Shown here: in pieces, positions 48,046-58,064 of the stretch | Layout of the letters: each line of letters opens with the position of its first letter | How positions within the stretch are numbered: position 1 is the stretch's first letter | Assembly: GCF_024323335.1 (NCBI RefSeq) | Contig: NC_066583.1 | Span: 414,544,031-414,608,030 of the forward strand | DNA from: Lathyrus oleraceus | Taxonomy: Eukaryota; Streptophyta; Magnoliopsida; Fabales; Fabaceae | Reading direction: 5' to 3' | DNA length: 64,000 nucleotides | Translations under genes and position numbers: made by a program | Notes under the pieces: generated by a model | What the model saw: the letters and a program-made list of their open reading frames with translations, nothing else | What the model was told of the DNA's origin: nothing | Database searches by the model: none

Positions 48046-51000
48046 ATGTCCAAACTTCAGATGTTGACAATTGAAATTCACCCAGAACTAGCTAAGGAGG
48101 TCTGGGATACCCTCAAGGTAACTCATGAAGGTACTTCCAAGGTAATGATGTCCAAACTTCAGATGTTGACAACCAAGTTTGAAAATCTGAGGATGAAAGA
48201 GGATGAGACTATTCATGACTTTCACATGAATATTCTTGAAATTGCGAACACCTCTGGTGGACTAGGTGAGAAAATGACTGAAGAGAAACTTGTAAGAAAG
48301 ATTCTCAGGTCCTTGCCTAAGAGGTTTGCTATGAAGGTCACAACCATAGAGGATGCTCAGGACATCAGCAATATGAAGGTAGATGAGCTCATTGGTTCTC
48401 TCCAAACCTTTGAAATGGGCTTAGGTGAGTATGCTGAGAAGAAGAAAAGCATAGCCTTTATATCTAATGCTGAAGAGGAGTCAGAAAAAGGATATACTGG
48501 AGGTGATGAAAGTATATCAGAAGCCTTAGCCATGCTTGGGAGGCAATTCAACAAGTTCATGAAGAAGATTGATCAAAGAGGTAGACCTAATGTCAAGAAC
48601 ATCCCGTCTGACATTAAGAAAAGATCAACTTCTGAGGAGAAGTTCAACCATGGGAAGGGAATCCAGTGTCATGGTTGTGAAGGGTATGGACACGTCAGAG
48701 CTGAATGTCCTACTTACCTCAAATTGCAAAATAAGGGGCTAGCTATCACATGGTCTGAAGGAGATTCTGAAAGTGAATCTGAAGGAGAATCTGCCAAACA
48801 TGTCACTGCACTAACCAGTGTTTGTGTCTCTGAAGATGACACAAGTGCAGATGAGCTGACATTTGATGAACTTGCTGCAACATATAAGAAGCTGTGTACC
48901 ACCAGTGCAGAAGTGCGTGCACAAGGAGAAAAGCAGAAGAAACTCATCAAGGAACTGAAAGATGAGAGACAGAAGCAACTGTCTGCCATAGAGGGGCTAA
49001 ATGGTGAGATAGCCCTGCTGACCTCCAAGCTGAACCAGATGACCAAATCCATCAGAATGATGAATAAGGGAACTGACACCTTGGAAGAGATTCTAAAGGT
49101 GGGACAGCAGTCTGGAACCAAATCTGGGCTAGCATTTGGAAAAAGAGCTGAACACAAACGCCCAAAGGCTAGAGTTCAGAAGTTCAAGCGGATGTCAAAG
49201 CCAATGTCTCAACATCGAGGAACTAGGATGAATGATCATCAGAAGAGGAAATACCAGGATTGGAGGTGTCATCACTGTGGTAGGCTTGGACATATAAAAG
49301 CCTTCTGCTACTGGATTCATGGTTTCCCTAACAGAGCCTCACATGTCAGACCTAAGCATAAAACACGTAAGCGATGTGTTCCCATTAAGAAGCAACAATG
49401 GTATGCTAGGATAGCACACACTGCCCTAAGGGCTTCTTCCAGAGAAGACTGGTACTTTGACAGTGGATGCTCAAGACATATGACTGGTATGGAAAATCTA
49501 CTGGTAGATATTCAACCTCACACTACCAGCTATGTGACTTTTGGTGATGGTGCCAAAGGAAAAATAAGAGGTGTGGGCAAACTGGACTGTTCTGGAGTGC
49601 CAAAACTGAACAATGTGCTGTTAGTAAGAGGACTAACTGCAAACCTCATCAGCATAAGTCAGCTGTGTGATCAAGGTTTTCATGTTCAGTTTACTAAGGA
49701 GCTGTGCATTGTGACAAATGGTGACAATCAGGAAGTTATGAGAGGAACCAGGTCCAAAGACAACTGCTACCTGTGGGAACCTGAACTCTCTAACTTTTCC
49801 ACAACATGCTCCTCAGCCAAGGAAGAACAGGAGGTGAAGCTGTGGCATAGAAGACTTAGACATCTCCACTTACGGGGAATGAAGAAGATCATATCCAAGG
49901 AAGCAGTCAGAGGAATTCCAAAGCTTCTGATTGATGAAGGAAGAGTCTGTGGAGAATGCCAGGTGGGCAAGAAAACCAAGATGTCACACCCAAAGCTGGG
50001 ACATTCCACAACCTCCAGAGTTCTGGAACTGTTGCACATGGACCTAATGGGACCTATGCAGGTTGAAAGTCTTGGTGGGAAGAAGTATGCTTACGTGGTG
50101 GTTGATGACCATTCCAGATACACGTGGATAAGCTTCATCAGAGAGAAGTCAGATACATTTGATGTCTTCAAAGATCTGTGCATAAGACTTCAAAGGGAAA
50201 AGGACAGTTGTGTGGTCCGGATTAGAAGTGATCATGGTACTGAATTCAAGAATTCAAAGTTTGATGAGTTTTGCTCGTCTGAAGGAATAAGCCATGAGTT
50301 CTCCTCTCCTATAACACCTCAGCAGAATGGAATAGTTGAAAGAAAAAATAGAACTATCCAAGAATCTGCCAGAGCAATGATTCATGCAAAGAAGCTCCCT
50401 ATGCACTTTTGGGCTGAAGCAATGAATACCGCGTGCTATGTTCACAACAGAGTCACCTTGAGAAAAGGAACCTCCTCCACTCTGTATGAAATATGGAAGG
50501 GCAGAAAACCCACTGTGAAGTACTTTCATATTTTTGGAAGTAAATGCTACATTCTCACAGATCGTGAACAGAGAAGGAAGCTAGATCCCAAAAGTGATGA
50601 AGGCATATTTCTGGGATACTCCACTAACAGCAGAGCCTACAGAGTGTTCAACTACAGGACCAATGTCCTGATGGAATCCATAAATGTCATTGTGGATGAT
50701 AAAGAGGAAGGAACCGATGTCATGGAGGATGTTGAAACATTCCTTGACAGTCCAACTGACAGTCCAGTCAAGTCTGAAGAAGTACAGGAACCTCCTCCTG
50801 AATGTGAAGTAGAGGCACCCTCCAAAGTGCCATCTATCAGGATTCAGAAAGACCACCCTAAGGATCTTATCATAGGGGATCCCACCAGTGGTGTAACTAC
50901 CAGGTCAAGAGGAATAAACTCAAATTCCTGCTTTGTTTCCAAGGTTGAACCAAAGAATGTGAAAGAAGCCCTGACTGATGAATACTCGATCATTGCCATG

Positions 51001-52479
51001 CAAGAGGAACTCGAGCAGTTCACAAGGCATGAAGTATGGGAGCTAGTTCCAAGACCTGAAGGGTCCAACATCATTGGTACCAAGTGGATCTACAAAAACA
51101 AATCTGATGAGAAAGGAGTAATTACTAGAAATAAAGCAAGACTAGTAGCTCAAGGATACACTCAAGTAGAAGGGGTAGACTTTGATGAGACATTTGCTCC
51201 TGTGGCTAGACTTGAGTCCATCAGATTGCTGTTGGGGGTAGCATGCATCCTGAAGTTTAAGCTATTCCAAATGGATGTGAAGAGTGCATTCTTGAATGGC
51301 TACCTGAATGAAGAAGTTTATGTGGAACAACCCAAAGGGTTCTGTGATCCTAACCAACCTGAGCATGTATACAAGTTGAAGAAAGCCTTGTATGGGTTGA
51401 AGCAAGCACCCAGAGCTTGGTATGAAAGGTTAACCGAATTTCTGACCTCAAATGGATATAGAAAGGGTGGCATTGATAAAACCTTGTTTGTAAAGGATGA
51501 AGAAGGCAAAATCATGATAGCTCAAATCTATGTTGATGATATAGTCTTTGGTGGAATGTCAGAACAAATGGTTAAACAATTTGTTCACCAGATACAGTCT
51601 GAGTTTGAAATGAGTCTAGTGGGAGAACTGACCTATTTCCTTGGAATGCAAGTAAACCAAATGGAGGACTCTATGTTTCTCTCCCAAAGCAAGTATGCCA
51701 AGAACATAGTTAAGAAGTTTGGTATGGATAATGCCAGGCACAAGAGGACTCCTGCTCCTACTCATCTGAAGTTAACCAAAGATGATGGAGGGCCTAGTGT
51801 CGATCAATGCCTGTACAGAAGCATGATAGGTAGTCTACTGTATCTAACTGCAAGTAGACCTGATATTTCTTATGCAGTTGGAGTATGTGCCAGATACCAA
51901 GCAGAGCCCAAGGTGAGCCACTTGAATCAAGTCAAAAGGATTCTCAAGTACATCAATGGGACGTGTGACTATGGGATGTTGTATTCACATGGGTCTGAGC
52001 CTGTCCTATCTGGGTACTGTGATGCTGATTGGGCTGGAAGTGCTGATGACAGAAAAAGCACATCAGGTGGATGTTTCTTCTTAGGAGAAAACCTCATATC
52101 GTGGTTCAGCAAGAAGCAGAATTGTGTCTCTCTGTCCACTGCAGAGGCTGAATACATAGCTGCAGGAAGCAGTTGCTCCCAACTGGTCTGGATGAAACAG
52201 ATGCTCACTGAGTACAATGTCTCTCAAAATGTCATGACATTGTTCTGTGATAATCTCAGTGCCATCAATATCTCCAAGAATCCCATCCAACACAGCAGGA
52301 CCAAACATATTGACATTAGGCACCACTTCATCAGAGATCTGGTGGAAGACAAGGTGATCACTTTGGAACATGTCGCCACGGATCTTCAACTGGCTGACAT
52401 ATTTACAAAGGCTCTGGATGCTACTCAGTTTGAAAACTTAAGGAGCAAACTGGGAATATGTCTCTCTGAGATCTTATAG
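48046..52479 (+). CDS. gag-pol: Copia gag-pol polyprotein, open throughout, gag N-terminus missing
   Basis: Single open frame of 1477 codons from ATG 48046 (GTG at 48040 is also in frame; an in-frame TAG at 48010 bars a longer start). Residues below count from 48040. Gag core about 30-150, zinc knuckles CHGCEGYGHVRAEC (about 210-223) and CHHCGRLGHIKAFC (about 410-423) with an acidic/coiled stretch between. Protease DSG at 474-476. Integrase zinc domain from about 601 (WHRRLRHLHLRG, CGEC), catalytic D668, D731 and E767 (D-35-E). RT with YVDD at 1164-1167. RNase H from DADWAG (1328) to the ADIFTKAL tail. Full SIRE gags begin about 100-110 residues further upstream; here that part is absent, and MSKLQMLT occurs twice 34 residues apart, a local duplication. 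Pol looks intact, gag does not. Confidence 0.93.
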   Translation: MSKLQMLTIEIHPELAKEVWDTLKVTHEGTSKVMMSKLQMLTTKFENLRMKEDETIHDFHMNILEIANTSGGLGEKMTEEKLVRKILRSLPKRFAMKVTTIEDAQDISNMKVDELIGSLQTFEMGLGEYAEKKKSIAFISNAEEESEKGYTGGDESISEALAMLGRQFNKFMKKIDQRGRPNVKNIPSDIKKRSTSEEKFNHGKGIQCHGCEGYGHVRAECPTYLKLQNKGLAITWSEGDSESESEGESAKHVTALTSVCVSEDDTSADELTFDELAATYKKLCTTSAEVRAQGEKQKKLIKELKDERQKQLSAIEGLNGEIALLTSKLNQMTKSIRMMNKGTDTLEEILKVGQQSGTKSGLAFGKRAEHKRPKARVQKFKRMSKPMSQHRGTRMNDHQKRKYQDWRCHHCGRLGHIKAFCYWIHGFPNRASHVRPKHKTRKRCVPIKKQQWYARIAHTALRASSREDWYFDSGCSRHMTGMENLLVDIQPHTTSYVTFGDGAKGKIRGVGKLDCSGVPKLNNVLLVRGLTANLISISQLCDQGFHVQFTKELCIVTNGDNQEVMRGTRSKDNCYLWEPELSNFSTTCSSAKEEQEVKLWHRRLRHLHLRGMKKIISKEAVRGIPKLLIDEGRVCGECQVGKKTKMSHPKLGHSTTSRVLELLHMDLMGPMQVESLGGKKYAYVVVDDHSRYTWISFIREKSDTFDVFKDLCIRLQREKDSCVVRIRSDHGTEFKNSKFDEFCSSEGISHEFSSPITPQQNGIVERKNRTIQESARAMIHAKKLPMHFWAEAMNTACYVHNRVTLRKGTSSTLYEIWKGRKPTVKYFHIFGSKCYILTDREQRRKLDPKSDEGIFLGYSTNSRAYRVFNYRTNVLMESINVIVDDKEEGTDVMEDVETFLDSPTDSPVKSEEVQEPPPECEVEAPSKVPSIRIQKDHPKDLIIGDPTSGVTTRSRGINSNSCFVSKVEPKNVKEALTDEYSIIAMQEELEQFTRHEVWELVPRPEGSNIIGTKWIYKNKSDEKGVITRNKARLVAQGYTQVEGVDFDETFAPVARLESIRLLLGVACILKFKLFQMDVKSAFLNGYLNEEVYVEQPKGFCDPNQPEHVYKLKKALYGLKQAPRAWYERLTEFLTSNGYRKGGIDKTLFVKDEEGKIMIAQIYVDDIVFGGMSEQMVKQFVHQIQSEFEMSLVGELTYFLGMQVNQMEDSMFLSQSKYAKNIVKKFGMDNARHKRTPAPTHLKLTKDDGGPSVDQCLYRSMIGSLLYLTASRPDISYAVGVCARYQAEPKVSHLNQVKRILKYINGTCDYGMLYSHGSEPVLSGYCDADWAGSADDRKSTSGGCFFLGENLISWFSKKQNCVSLSTAEAEYIAAGSSCSQLVWMKQMLTEYNVSQNVMTLFCDNLSAINISKNPIQHSRTKHIDIRHHFIRDLVEDKVITLEHVATDLQLADIFTKALDATQFENLRSKLGICLSEIL

Positions 52480-52488
52480 CAACCACTG

Positions 52489-52749
52489 ATGTTTGGGATA
52501 AATTGTTTAATATCTCTGCCTATTAAACAATTTGTACTAGGCTATGATGGGTCAACAGATCATAGCTATGCTGCTCACAACAAGGGTGGATACAAGAGGG
52601 TAAGGAGACACCCTACAGAGAGAAGGCCAATGTACCTGCAGGAGTTCAAGGATGCTGTTCATGCAGGAGTGGTTCTGGATGTCAGAAACAAAATCATGGC
52701 ATCTGGTATGGTAATACCTACTGTAAAGCAAAAGTGGGTGATCACTTGA
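52489..52749 (+). CDS. Small ORF after copia pol, not recognised
   Basis: 86 codons starting 9 bases after the pol stop. The composition is ordinary, with a basic patch (GGYKRVRRHPTERRP). I do not recognise it. It lies where other SIRE elements carry the envelope-like gene, so it may be a remnant or replacement of that region, or chance. The rest of 52750-53133 shows two short inverted-looking GAAGCTGTGAAG/GAAACTGTGAAG repeats and no gene. Confidence 0.25.
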   Translation: MFGINCLISLPIKQFVLGYDGSTDHSYAAHNKGGYKRVRRHPTERRPMYLQEFKDAVHAGVVLDVRNKIMASGMVIPTVKQKWVIT

Positions 52750-52869
52750 TCGAAGCTGTGAAGCAAGATCAAGTGGATGTTAACTTGGTTGAAACTGTGA
52801 AGTAAAACCAAGTCTGGAACTCTGTCATTGTGCTTTGGCTATGTTGTTGGCTTTGGCAACATTTGTGAC

Positions 52870-52880
52870 AAAAGGGGGAG
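52870..52880 (+). other. Second purine tract upstream of 3' LTR
   Basis: AAAAGGGGGAG at 52870-52880, nearly the same as the LTR-adjacent tract (53134-53145) but 265 bases upstream of it. Confidence 0.55.
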
Positions 52881-53133
52881 TAATAACCACCAATACCCCT
52901 GACAAACAGAGTGGGTCTCTACAACAGACTCTCATGACAGATCTGAAGATTCCCCCCCTGCAGCTGATGTTGAAGTTTAGGTGCAACTTCTCATATGTGT
53001 GTGCTGCTATGTGAAGTTTTTTCTTAACTTCCATGTGTGTGAGTGTGCTGCCACTCTGAGTGTATCAGCTAGTATTATTCCGCTGCTATGAACTCTGTTA
53101 TGGGGATCAAAGTGTTTTAGCCAAAAATTTGCC

Positions 53134-53145
53134 AAAGGGGGAGTT
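53134..53145 (+). other. Young copia polypurine tract
   Basis: AAAGGGGGAGTT immediately before the 3' LTR. Confidence 0.85.
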
Positions 53146-54455
53146 TGTAGGTGTTTAATTGGCTGCATTATATGGTAAAACACTAATGTCTTGACTGATG
53201 TCATGACATGTATGTGTGACTACATTGTAGTTACTACAGGACTAGCTAACACAGGATTATTGAATGTTGTGACATTCATACCTGTCAACAGATACTAAGG
53301 AACAGAAGTTCTGTTAGAACTTAGTATTCATTTGCAGTCTGGTTATCAAGGAAGAACCAGACCTGGCATAAGGCCTACTGACTGAATGTCAAACTGGATG
53401 TTGTGACATTCATCATTGACAGCAGCTACTGAAGATTAGGCAGAGTGGTGTTCTGCTATACTTCAGCATATGACTTAGTTTGTTCTTCAAGAGAATAACA
53501 GAACTAACTTAAGGCCAATTGTGTATGGTCATTTTGATCATGTACAGGTCAGCAAATTTGTACAGTTTGTTTTCTGGAAAAACAGACTCAGCATATGGAC
53601 CTTGATGTCAAGCTGAATGTCGTGACATTCATTCCTGACAGCATATGCTAAATTGTAGGTTGTTAAGTTTTCTGTTTTAGCTTTTTCTCAGGCTATTCTT
53701 TAGGGATTCAACAGCTGAGAGAAAATCCAGGAAATCAACAACCAAGCTACATTCAATGAACCTAACAAATAGCCTATTTGTTAGCAACCTAAATGTTGAA
53801 TTTGAGGGAACTTGTGTGACCTAAAATTCAGGAAAATACAGGTGCAAAAGCCCAGGTGCTGCAATATAAAAAGGAAGGCATTCCTTCATTCAGTTTCGGG
53901 GATTTTGAGGCGTGAAGATTTAGTGTGTCCATCATACTTCACTGCTGTATTTTGTGAGTCTAGTATTAGACGTATCTTGTAAGCCAAGCCATTATCAAGT
54001 AGACGATAGCTTTGGCATAGGGTGTTCATTGAGTTGTAAGTGTTGTGTCACTCAAAGCATTTAAGCGTGAGTGCTGTGTATCTTAATTTAAGCTGTGAAG
54101 CATAATCAAGAGTTGTTTTTGAAGTGTGACTTCAAAGTGTCTTTAATATCACTGAGGTGATTGAGGGGGAGTGAGTAGGAACTCTGATCTTAGGTTAAGA
54201 TTGAAATTGCATTGGGTAGGGATTAAGTGAGAAGTTGTAAACGGGTGAGTTTAGCTTTGAATTGATACTACTAATAGTGGATTTCCTCCCTGGCTTGGTA
54301 GCCCCCAGATGTAGGTCATGTTGGACTGAACTGGGTGAACAATTACTTGTGTTATTTACTGCACTTACTGTTAAGTTCTGCATAATCCCTGTCTGTGCAG
54401 AATTGGATGTCATAACAACCAGTGTGACATCCAAAGTCTGATAACTAGAATTTCA
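53146..54455 (+). repeat. Young copia 3' LTR (1310 bp)
   Basis: Nearly identical to 46585-47946, but a 52-base segment present in the 5' LTR (about 46968-47019) is missing at about 53526. That removes the third of four palindromic U3 repeats. TATAAAAAGG at 53865-53874. Confidence 0.93.
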
Positions 54456-54460
54456 ACATC
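54456..54460. repeat. Target-site duplication of young copia element, right copy (ACATC)
   Basis: Matches 46580-46584. Confidence 0.95.
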
Positions 54461-55440
54461 CAACACGTGCCAGAAAGTGAGTTGCACGCAATTATCAAGC
54501 CTTGGCCTCTTCGGGGATGGGCGTTAGATGTCATATGTGAAATTCGACTGGCCTCGTCGAAGCAACAAAAGTTTATCCTGGCGGGAATAGACTCCTTTAT
54601 AAAATGGATAAAAGTTATCCCTTTGGTAAAAGTGGATCAAGAGGATGTGATCGAATTAATTCAAAAGCACATCATGTATAGGTTTGGGATTCCCGAAACC
54701 ATTACCACAGATAAATGTTCATTTCTTGTGGGCCAAAAGATGCAAGAATTTTTTGTCGAAACAAGGTTTAGGTTGGTAACATCCACGCCTTACTACGCCC
54801 AAGCAAATGGCCAAGTCGAAGCAACCAACAAAGTGATAATTAGTTTAATAAAAAAACAAGTTGCTAAGAAACCTAGGAATTGGAAAAAATGCTAGACCAA
54901 ATTTTATGGGCTTGTCGAACATCCCCGAAAGAGGCAACGAATTCGACGCCTTTTCGCTTGACATATGGGCACGATGTTATGTTGCTAGCAGAGATTTGTT
55001 CACAATCAGTCAGGGTGTAACACCAGAACGACATCCAGTTAGAGCAATATTGTAAATTGATGTTCAACGAACTGACTGATTTAGACGAAGAGAGATGGGC
55101 CGCAATAGACGTATTAACACGACAAAAGGCGCATGTGGCCAGAGTGTACAACTGAAGGGTTAAAAAGAAAACTTTTATAATAAATGATTATATTTCAAAG
55201 GTAATTTTAACTATGGATCGAAGAGATCTAACTTTAGGAAAATGGTCACCAAAATGGGAAGTGTTGTTTCAAATAACCCAAACATTTATGAACAATGCCT
55301 ACGAAATTCAGGAGTTGGGTATAGATCGAAGGATCTTAAGGGTAAATGGGAAATATTTGAAAAAAATATAAACTTATGCTACAAGATATTCAAATACAAA
55401 CATAGTGAAAATATGAATTAATTGTTTAAAAAGCCAATAT
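54461..55440 (+). pseudogene. pol: Tat-2 integrase, catalytic core and C-terminus (broken)
   Basis: Resumes after the copia insertion: PESELHAIIKPWPLRGWALDVICEI (first catalytic Asp), ITTDKCSFLVGQKM (second Asp), YYAQANGQVEATNK (Glu). The frame is open to 54893, then breaks at the alanine/tryptophan region. The C-terminal part around 55040-55350 carries stops. All three catalytic acids remain, but the frame is split by a 7.9-kb insertion and later lesions. The 55360-55600 stretch is the end of pol plus spacer with no other feature seen. Confidence 0.84.
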
Positions 55441-55599
55441 GGCATGCAAAGTGGTCCACCGGCCTTACAAGGGCCGCTACAAAAAGAAACTCAAGCGGGA
55501 AACCTAGATTTAAAGTCCTCAAAAAAGGTCATCTTATGACCGATTCTGCTATCAAGAAGGTTTTTCTTCCTCGCAGCTGCTTAATAATGGCTTTGATCT

Positions 55600-56055
55600 T
55601 AAGTGCCTTTTCACCATGTGAAATCCTTTTCAGAACTTCAAGGTCGACGACATCTTGAGTAGGAATAGGTTCAACCTTATCCAAAGAGATTTTTGCGCTT
55701 CCAGTTTAGCAATCTTCTTATTAAGTTCATCTATTTGAGCTTGATAGTCCAAAATTCGCTGACCGAAAGCTTGTTGTTGGCTGAGACACTCCTGTTTCAT
55801 GGCCTCAAAGTCATTAAGTTTCTTCTCACATTATTCACTAAAATCCAACTCAAGCCTCATCTTGTTGATTTTGGTCTTGATCTGAAAATCAACATTTCGA
55901 TGAAGGGAACGAACCTTGACCAGTTGGGTGAAGAAAGCTTCAAACTCAATCAAGTATTTTACAATCGGGGCAGGAAGCTCATGAAGGGCAAGTTCGTCGA
56001 GAAGTTAAAAGATGTCGCGCGCCAGACCTTTTTCTTCTTCAAGGACAATTAAGAA
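55600..56055 (-). pseudogene. Antisense extra gene of Tat-2, C-terminal coiled-coil part
   Basis: Minus-strand homologue of 35412-35857, with stops. It is the 3' end of the antisense gene that resumes at 57136 after the solo copia LTR. Charged, heptad-containing. Confidence 0.65.
56051..56055. repeat. Target-site duplication AAGAA of copia solo LTR, left copy
   Basis: AAGAA also at 57131-57135. Confidence 0.9.
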
Positions 56056-57130
56056 TGAAGGTACAGAAAAACAAGTAAGGGGGGTTGAATTGTTTTCCCA
56101 ATAGTTAAAATCTTTTGCAATACCACACACACCAAATAAATACTAACAACACAAAGAGTTTATCCTGGTTCGCTTGAAATTCAAAGCTACTCCATTCCAC
56201 ACAGCCAAGGTGATTTAGCCTTCAATAAGGACTTAATCTAATAATCTCAACAGATTATAAAACCGTATAAAAGTTTAACAACCTATTAGCCTTCTGAAGT
56301 CAACATTCCTAAACAAGTCACTTGAGGAATTGAAAAGAGTTTCAGGAACACAAGTGTTTGACTAGATGCTTCTAGATAAGCAGTATAAACACACTTTAAG
56401 GAACTATGAGACACAACCACACAAAATTGAGCAACAATGCTTGTATGAAAAGTATTTCTTACAACAATGATAGTGATAATATTTGAAGTATGAGAATGTT
56501 GTTGTAGAAAATTTGTTTTGTTGTGCGAAGTTGTTTTCAGCAAGTTATGAGGAGGCCTTTATATAGCACTTTGAGATGATACTATTTGAGGAAAATCAAT
56601 GGGCATTTTGTGCCAGCTATGGGAGTTAAAGGTATTAAATTTATTTTCCTTTCCATAGAAGTCTTGGAACATAATCAATTATTTCCTTAAAGATAAATGC
56701 ATTTCCACTTGAATACTTCCAGCGTAAGTTTCTAATCTGGTGATGTGTAAAACATGTATAGGAGTGAGCATGATCAGAGTCTTCAGAGTTAGAGTTTAGA
56801 TTTTTTTTGCAGTCTTTAGATATTCTTTTACAGAGTCTTCAAATATTCTTTTGTAGAGTCTTGAGATATTCTTTTACAGAGTTTGAACTTCAGTGTCAGA
56901 TGCTTCAGGTGATAACTCCTCAGATGCATTCAGTTTGGAGTCAAATCTGATTTCTCTGTGTTGGGACAACTTTTATGGACTGGTGTGGAAGTCATATATT
57001 TGCTTCCTCAAAATCATTTTAACTTAGAATCCTGCACACTTAAAAAAAATATTAAGGTACCAAATTAATTCACTCATTATTATCATCAAGATTTAGAGAT
57101 ATATTGCAGAATCAAAATCTTATTCTAACA
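56056..57130 (-). repeat. SIRE-like solo LTR in antisense gene of Tat-2
   Basis: 1075 bases. On the minus strand it starts TGTTAGAATAAG (57130) and ends CCTTCA (56056), with TSD AAGAA. It is the same LTR family as 35858-36978, in the same orientation and at the homologous position of the Tat copy. Confidence 0.92.
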
Positions 57131-57135
57131 AAGAA
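57131..57135. repeat. Target-site duplication AAGAA of copia solo LTR, right copy
   Basis: Matches 56051-56055 and the site at 35853-35857. Confidence 0.9.
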
Positions 57136-57518
57136 CTCACGCTCAAATAGATGGTCTTTAATTGTTAAAGCTTGAGAGTGATGGAAGCATCCATCCCTGG
57201 AGAAGGTACAACAGTCGAAGAAGAAATATGGGCCTCAGTCGAAATTTGACGAAGTTACTGCAGCTTCCTTAAGGCCTCTGTCGGATTTTATTGGTTCATA
57301 ACCAGGACCTCTTTCGGAGTCAAAGTACTGATAAAGATTCCTTTGCCAACAACAATTGAATGGGCCTGAGTTTGTTGAGTAGCGAGATTTTGTTGAGCCG
57401 CAGGCAATACACTCTGATACTCGTCTTATTTTTTATGGCTCAAGATAGTCTCAGCTGCTTGATTGTCGATCCTCACTTCAACTACAGGCTCAACTACAGT
57501 TGAATCGGTCATATGTTC

Positions 57519-57651
57519 CTATAAACAAGAAGTCATAACCCACTTCAGAGAATAGTTCTGAGTTGGTAAAACAAATGGAAACAAATACCTGAGAAGCCAC
57601 GAGTTATGGATAAACAAGAAGACTTTTTTATTGACCATAGGGGGAAAATAC
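57519..57651 (-). other. Candidate intron 3 of antisense gene (133 bp)
   Basis: Minus strand GAG|GTATTTTCC...TTTATAG|GAAC. An alternative acceptor (CTCAG) near 57590 would give about 62 bp but a poorer downstream frame. Confidence 0.55.
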
Positions 57652-57837
57652 CTCATTGAGATCATCTGGAACTACGGTCTTCGCGGTCAAAGGAGCGACT
57701 CTTAAAGGAGGTTTCTTGGATTAGACTTTCTTTTTTCGTGCCGGAGTAGTCGGTGGCACCTTCGATGTTGGAAAGATGTGTGAATGCACACTGCCATCGG
57801 AGTCCCCATTGTCTACCGAAGGCACCTCTTCAAGAAC

Positions 57838-57910
57838 CTAAGTCATAAGATAAGTGAGAAGGTGACAATATTATAAAAACAAAGCCTCATGAAACACTAA
57901 CACTAAGTAC
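57838..57910 (-). other. Candidate intron 2 of antisense gene (73 bp)
   Basis: Minus strand AAG|GTACTTAG...GACTTAG|GTTC. It is AT-rich, unlike the flanking coding-like sequence, and the frame is kept in phase 0 across it. Confidence 0.6.
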
Positions 57911-57994
57911 CTTCGGCTTCGGAGTTTATGACGCCCTTTGCCTTTGTGAAGCTTTGCTAGGGGATGGTTCAGTTGCTGGAACCCTTTTTCGACC

Positions 57995-58064
57995 CTAACC
58001 ACATAGAAAATGAGTGTTTACTCTTTCTTTCAAAAAAAGGGATAGACAAAAGAACAGTGGTTAC
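57995..58064 (-). other. Candidate intron 1 of antisense gene (70 bp)
   Basis: Minus strand AAG|GTAACCAC...GGTTAG|GGTC. AT-rich; the downstream frame fits, the upstream frame is ambiguous. Confidence 0.5.

Larger units (their letters stand above)
46585..54455 (+). mobile_element. Young SIRE/Maximus-like Ty1/copia element, complete LTR to LTR
   Basis: 7871 bases with TG...CA LTRs, 5-bp TSDs, primer site, one long gag-pol frame and two purine tracts. By eye the LTRs differ at about a dozen positions plus one 52-bp indel, under 1% substitution, so this is the youngest insertion in the window. Lineage call rests on double zinc knuckles, WYFDSGCSRHMTG protease and overall pol similarity to SIRE/Maximus. 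It lacks a recognisable envelope-like gene and the N-terminal third of gag. Confidence 0.93.

Noticed and set aside
48714..49157. Minus-strand 147-codon frame opposite copia gag-pol, and similar frames at 50254-50856 and 51969-52389
   Set aside because: Antisense shadows of a strongly coding plus strand; none continues beyond local codon-bias effects.
52489..52749. Envelope-like gene of the young copia element
   Set aside because: Only 86 codons and none of the blocks seen in the envelope-like gene at 37500-39573.
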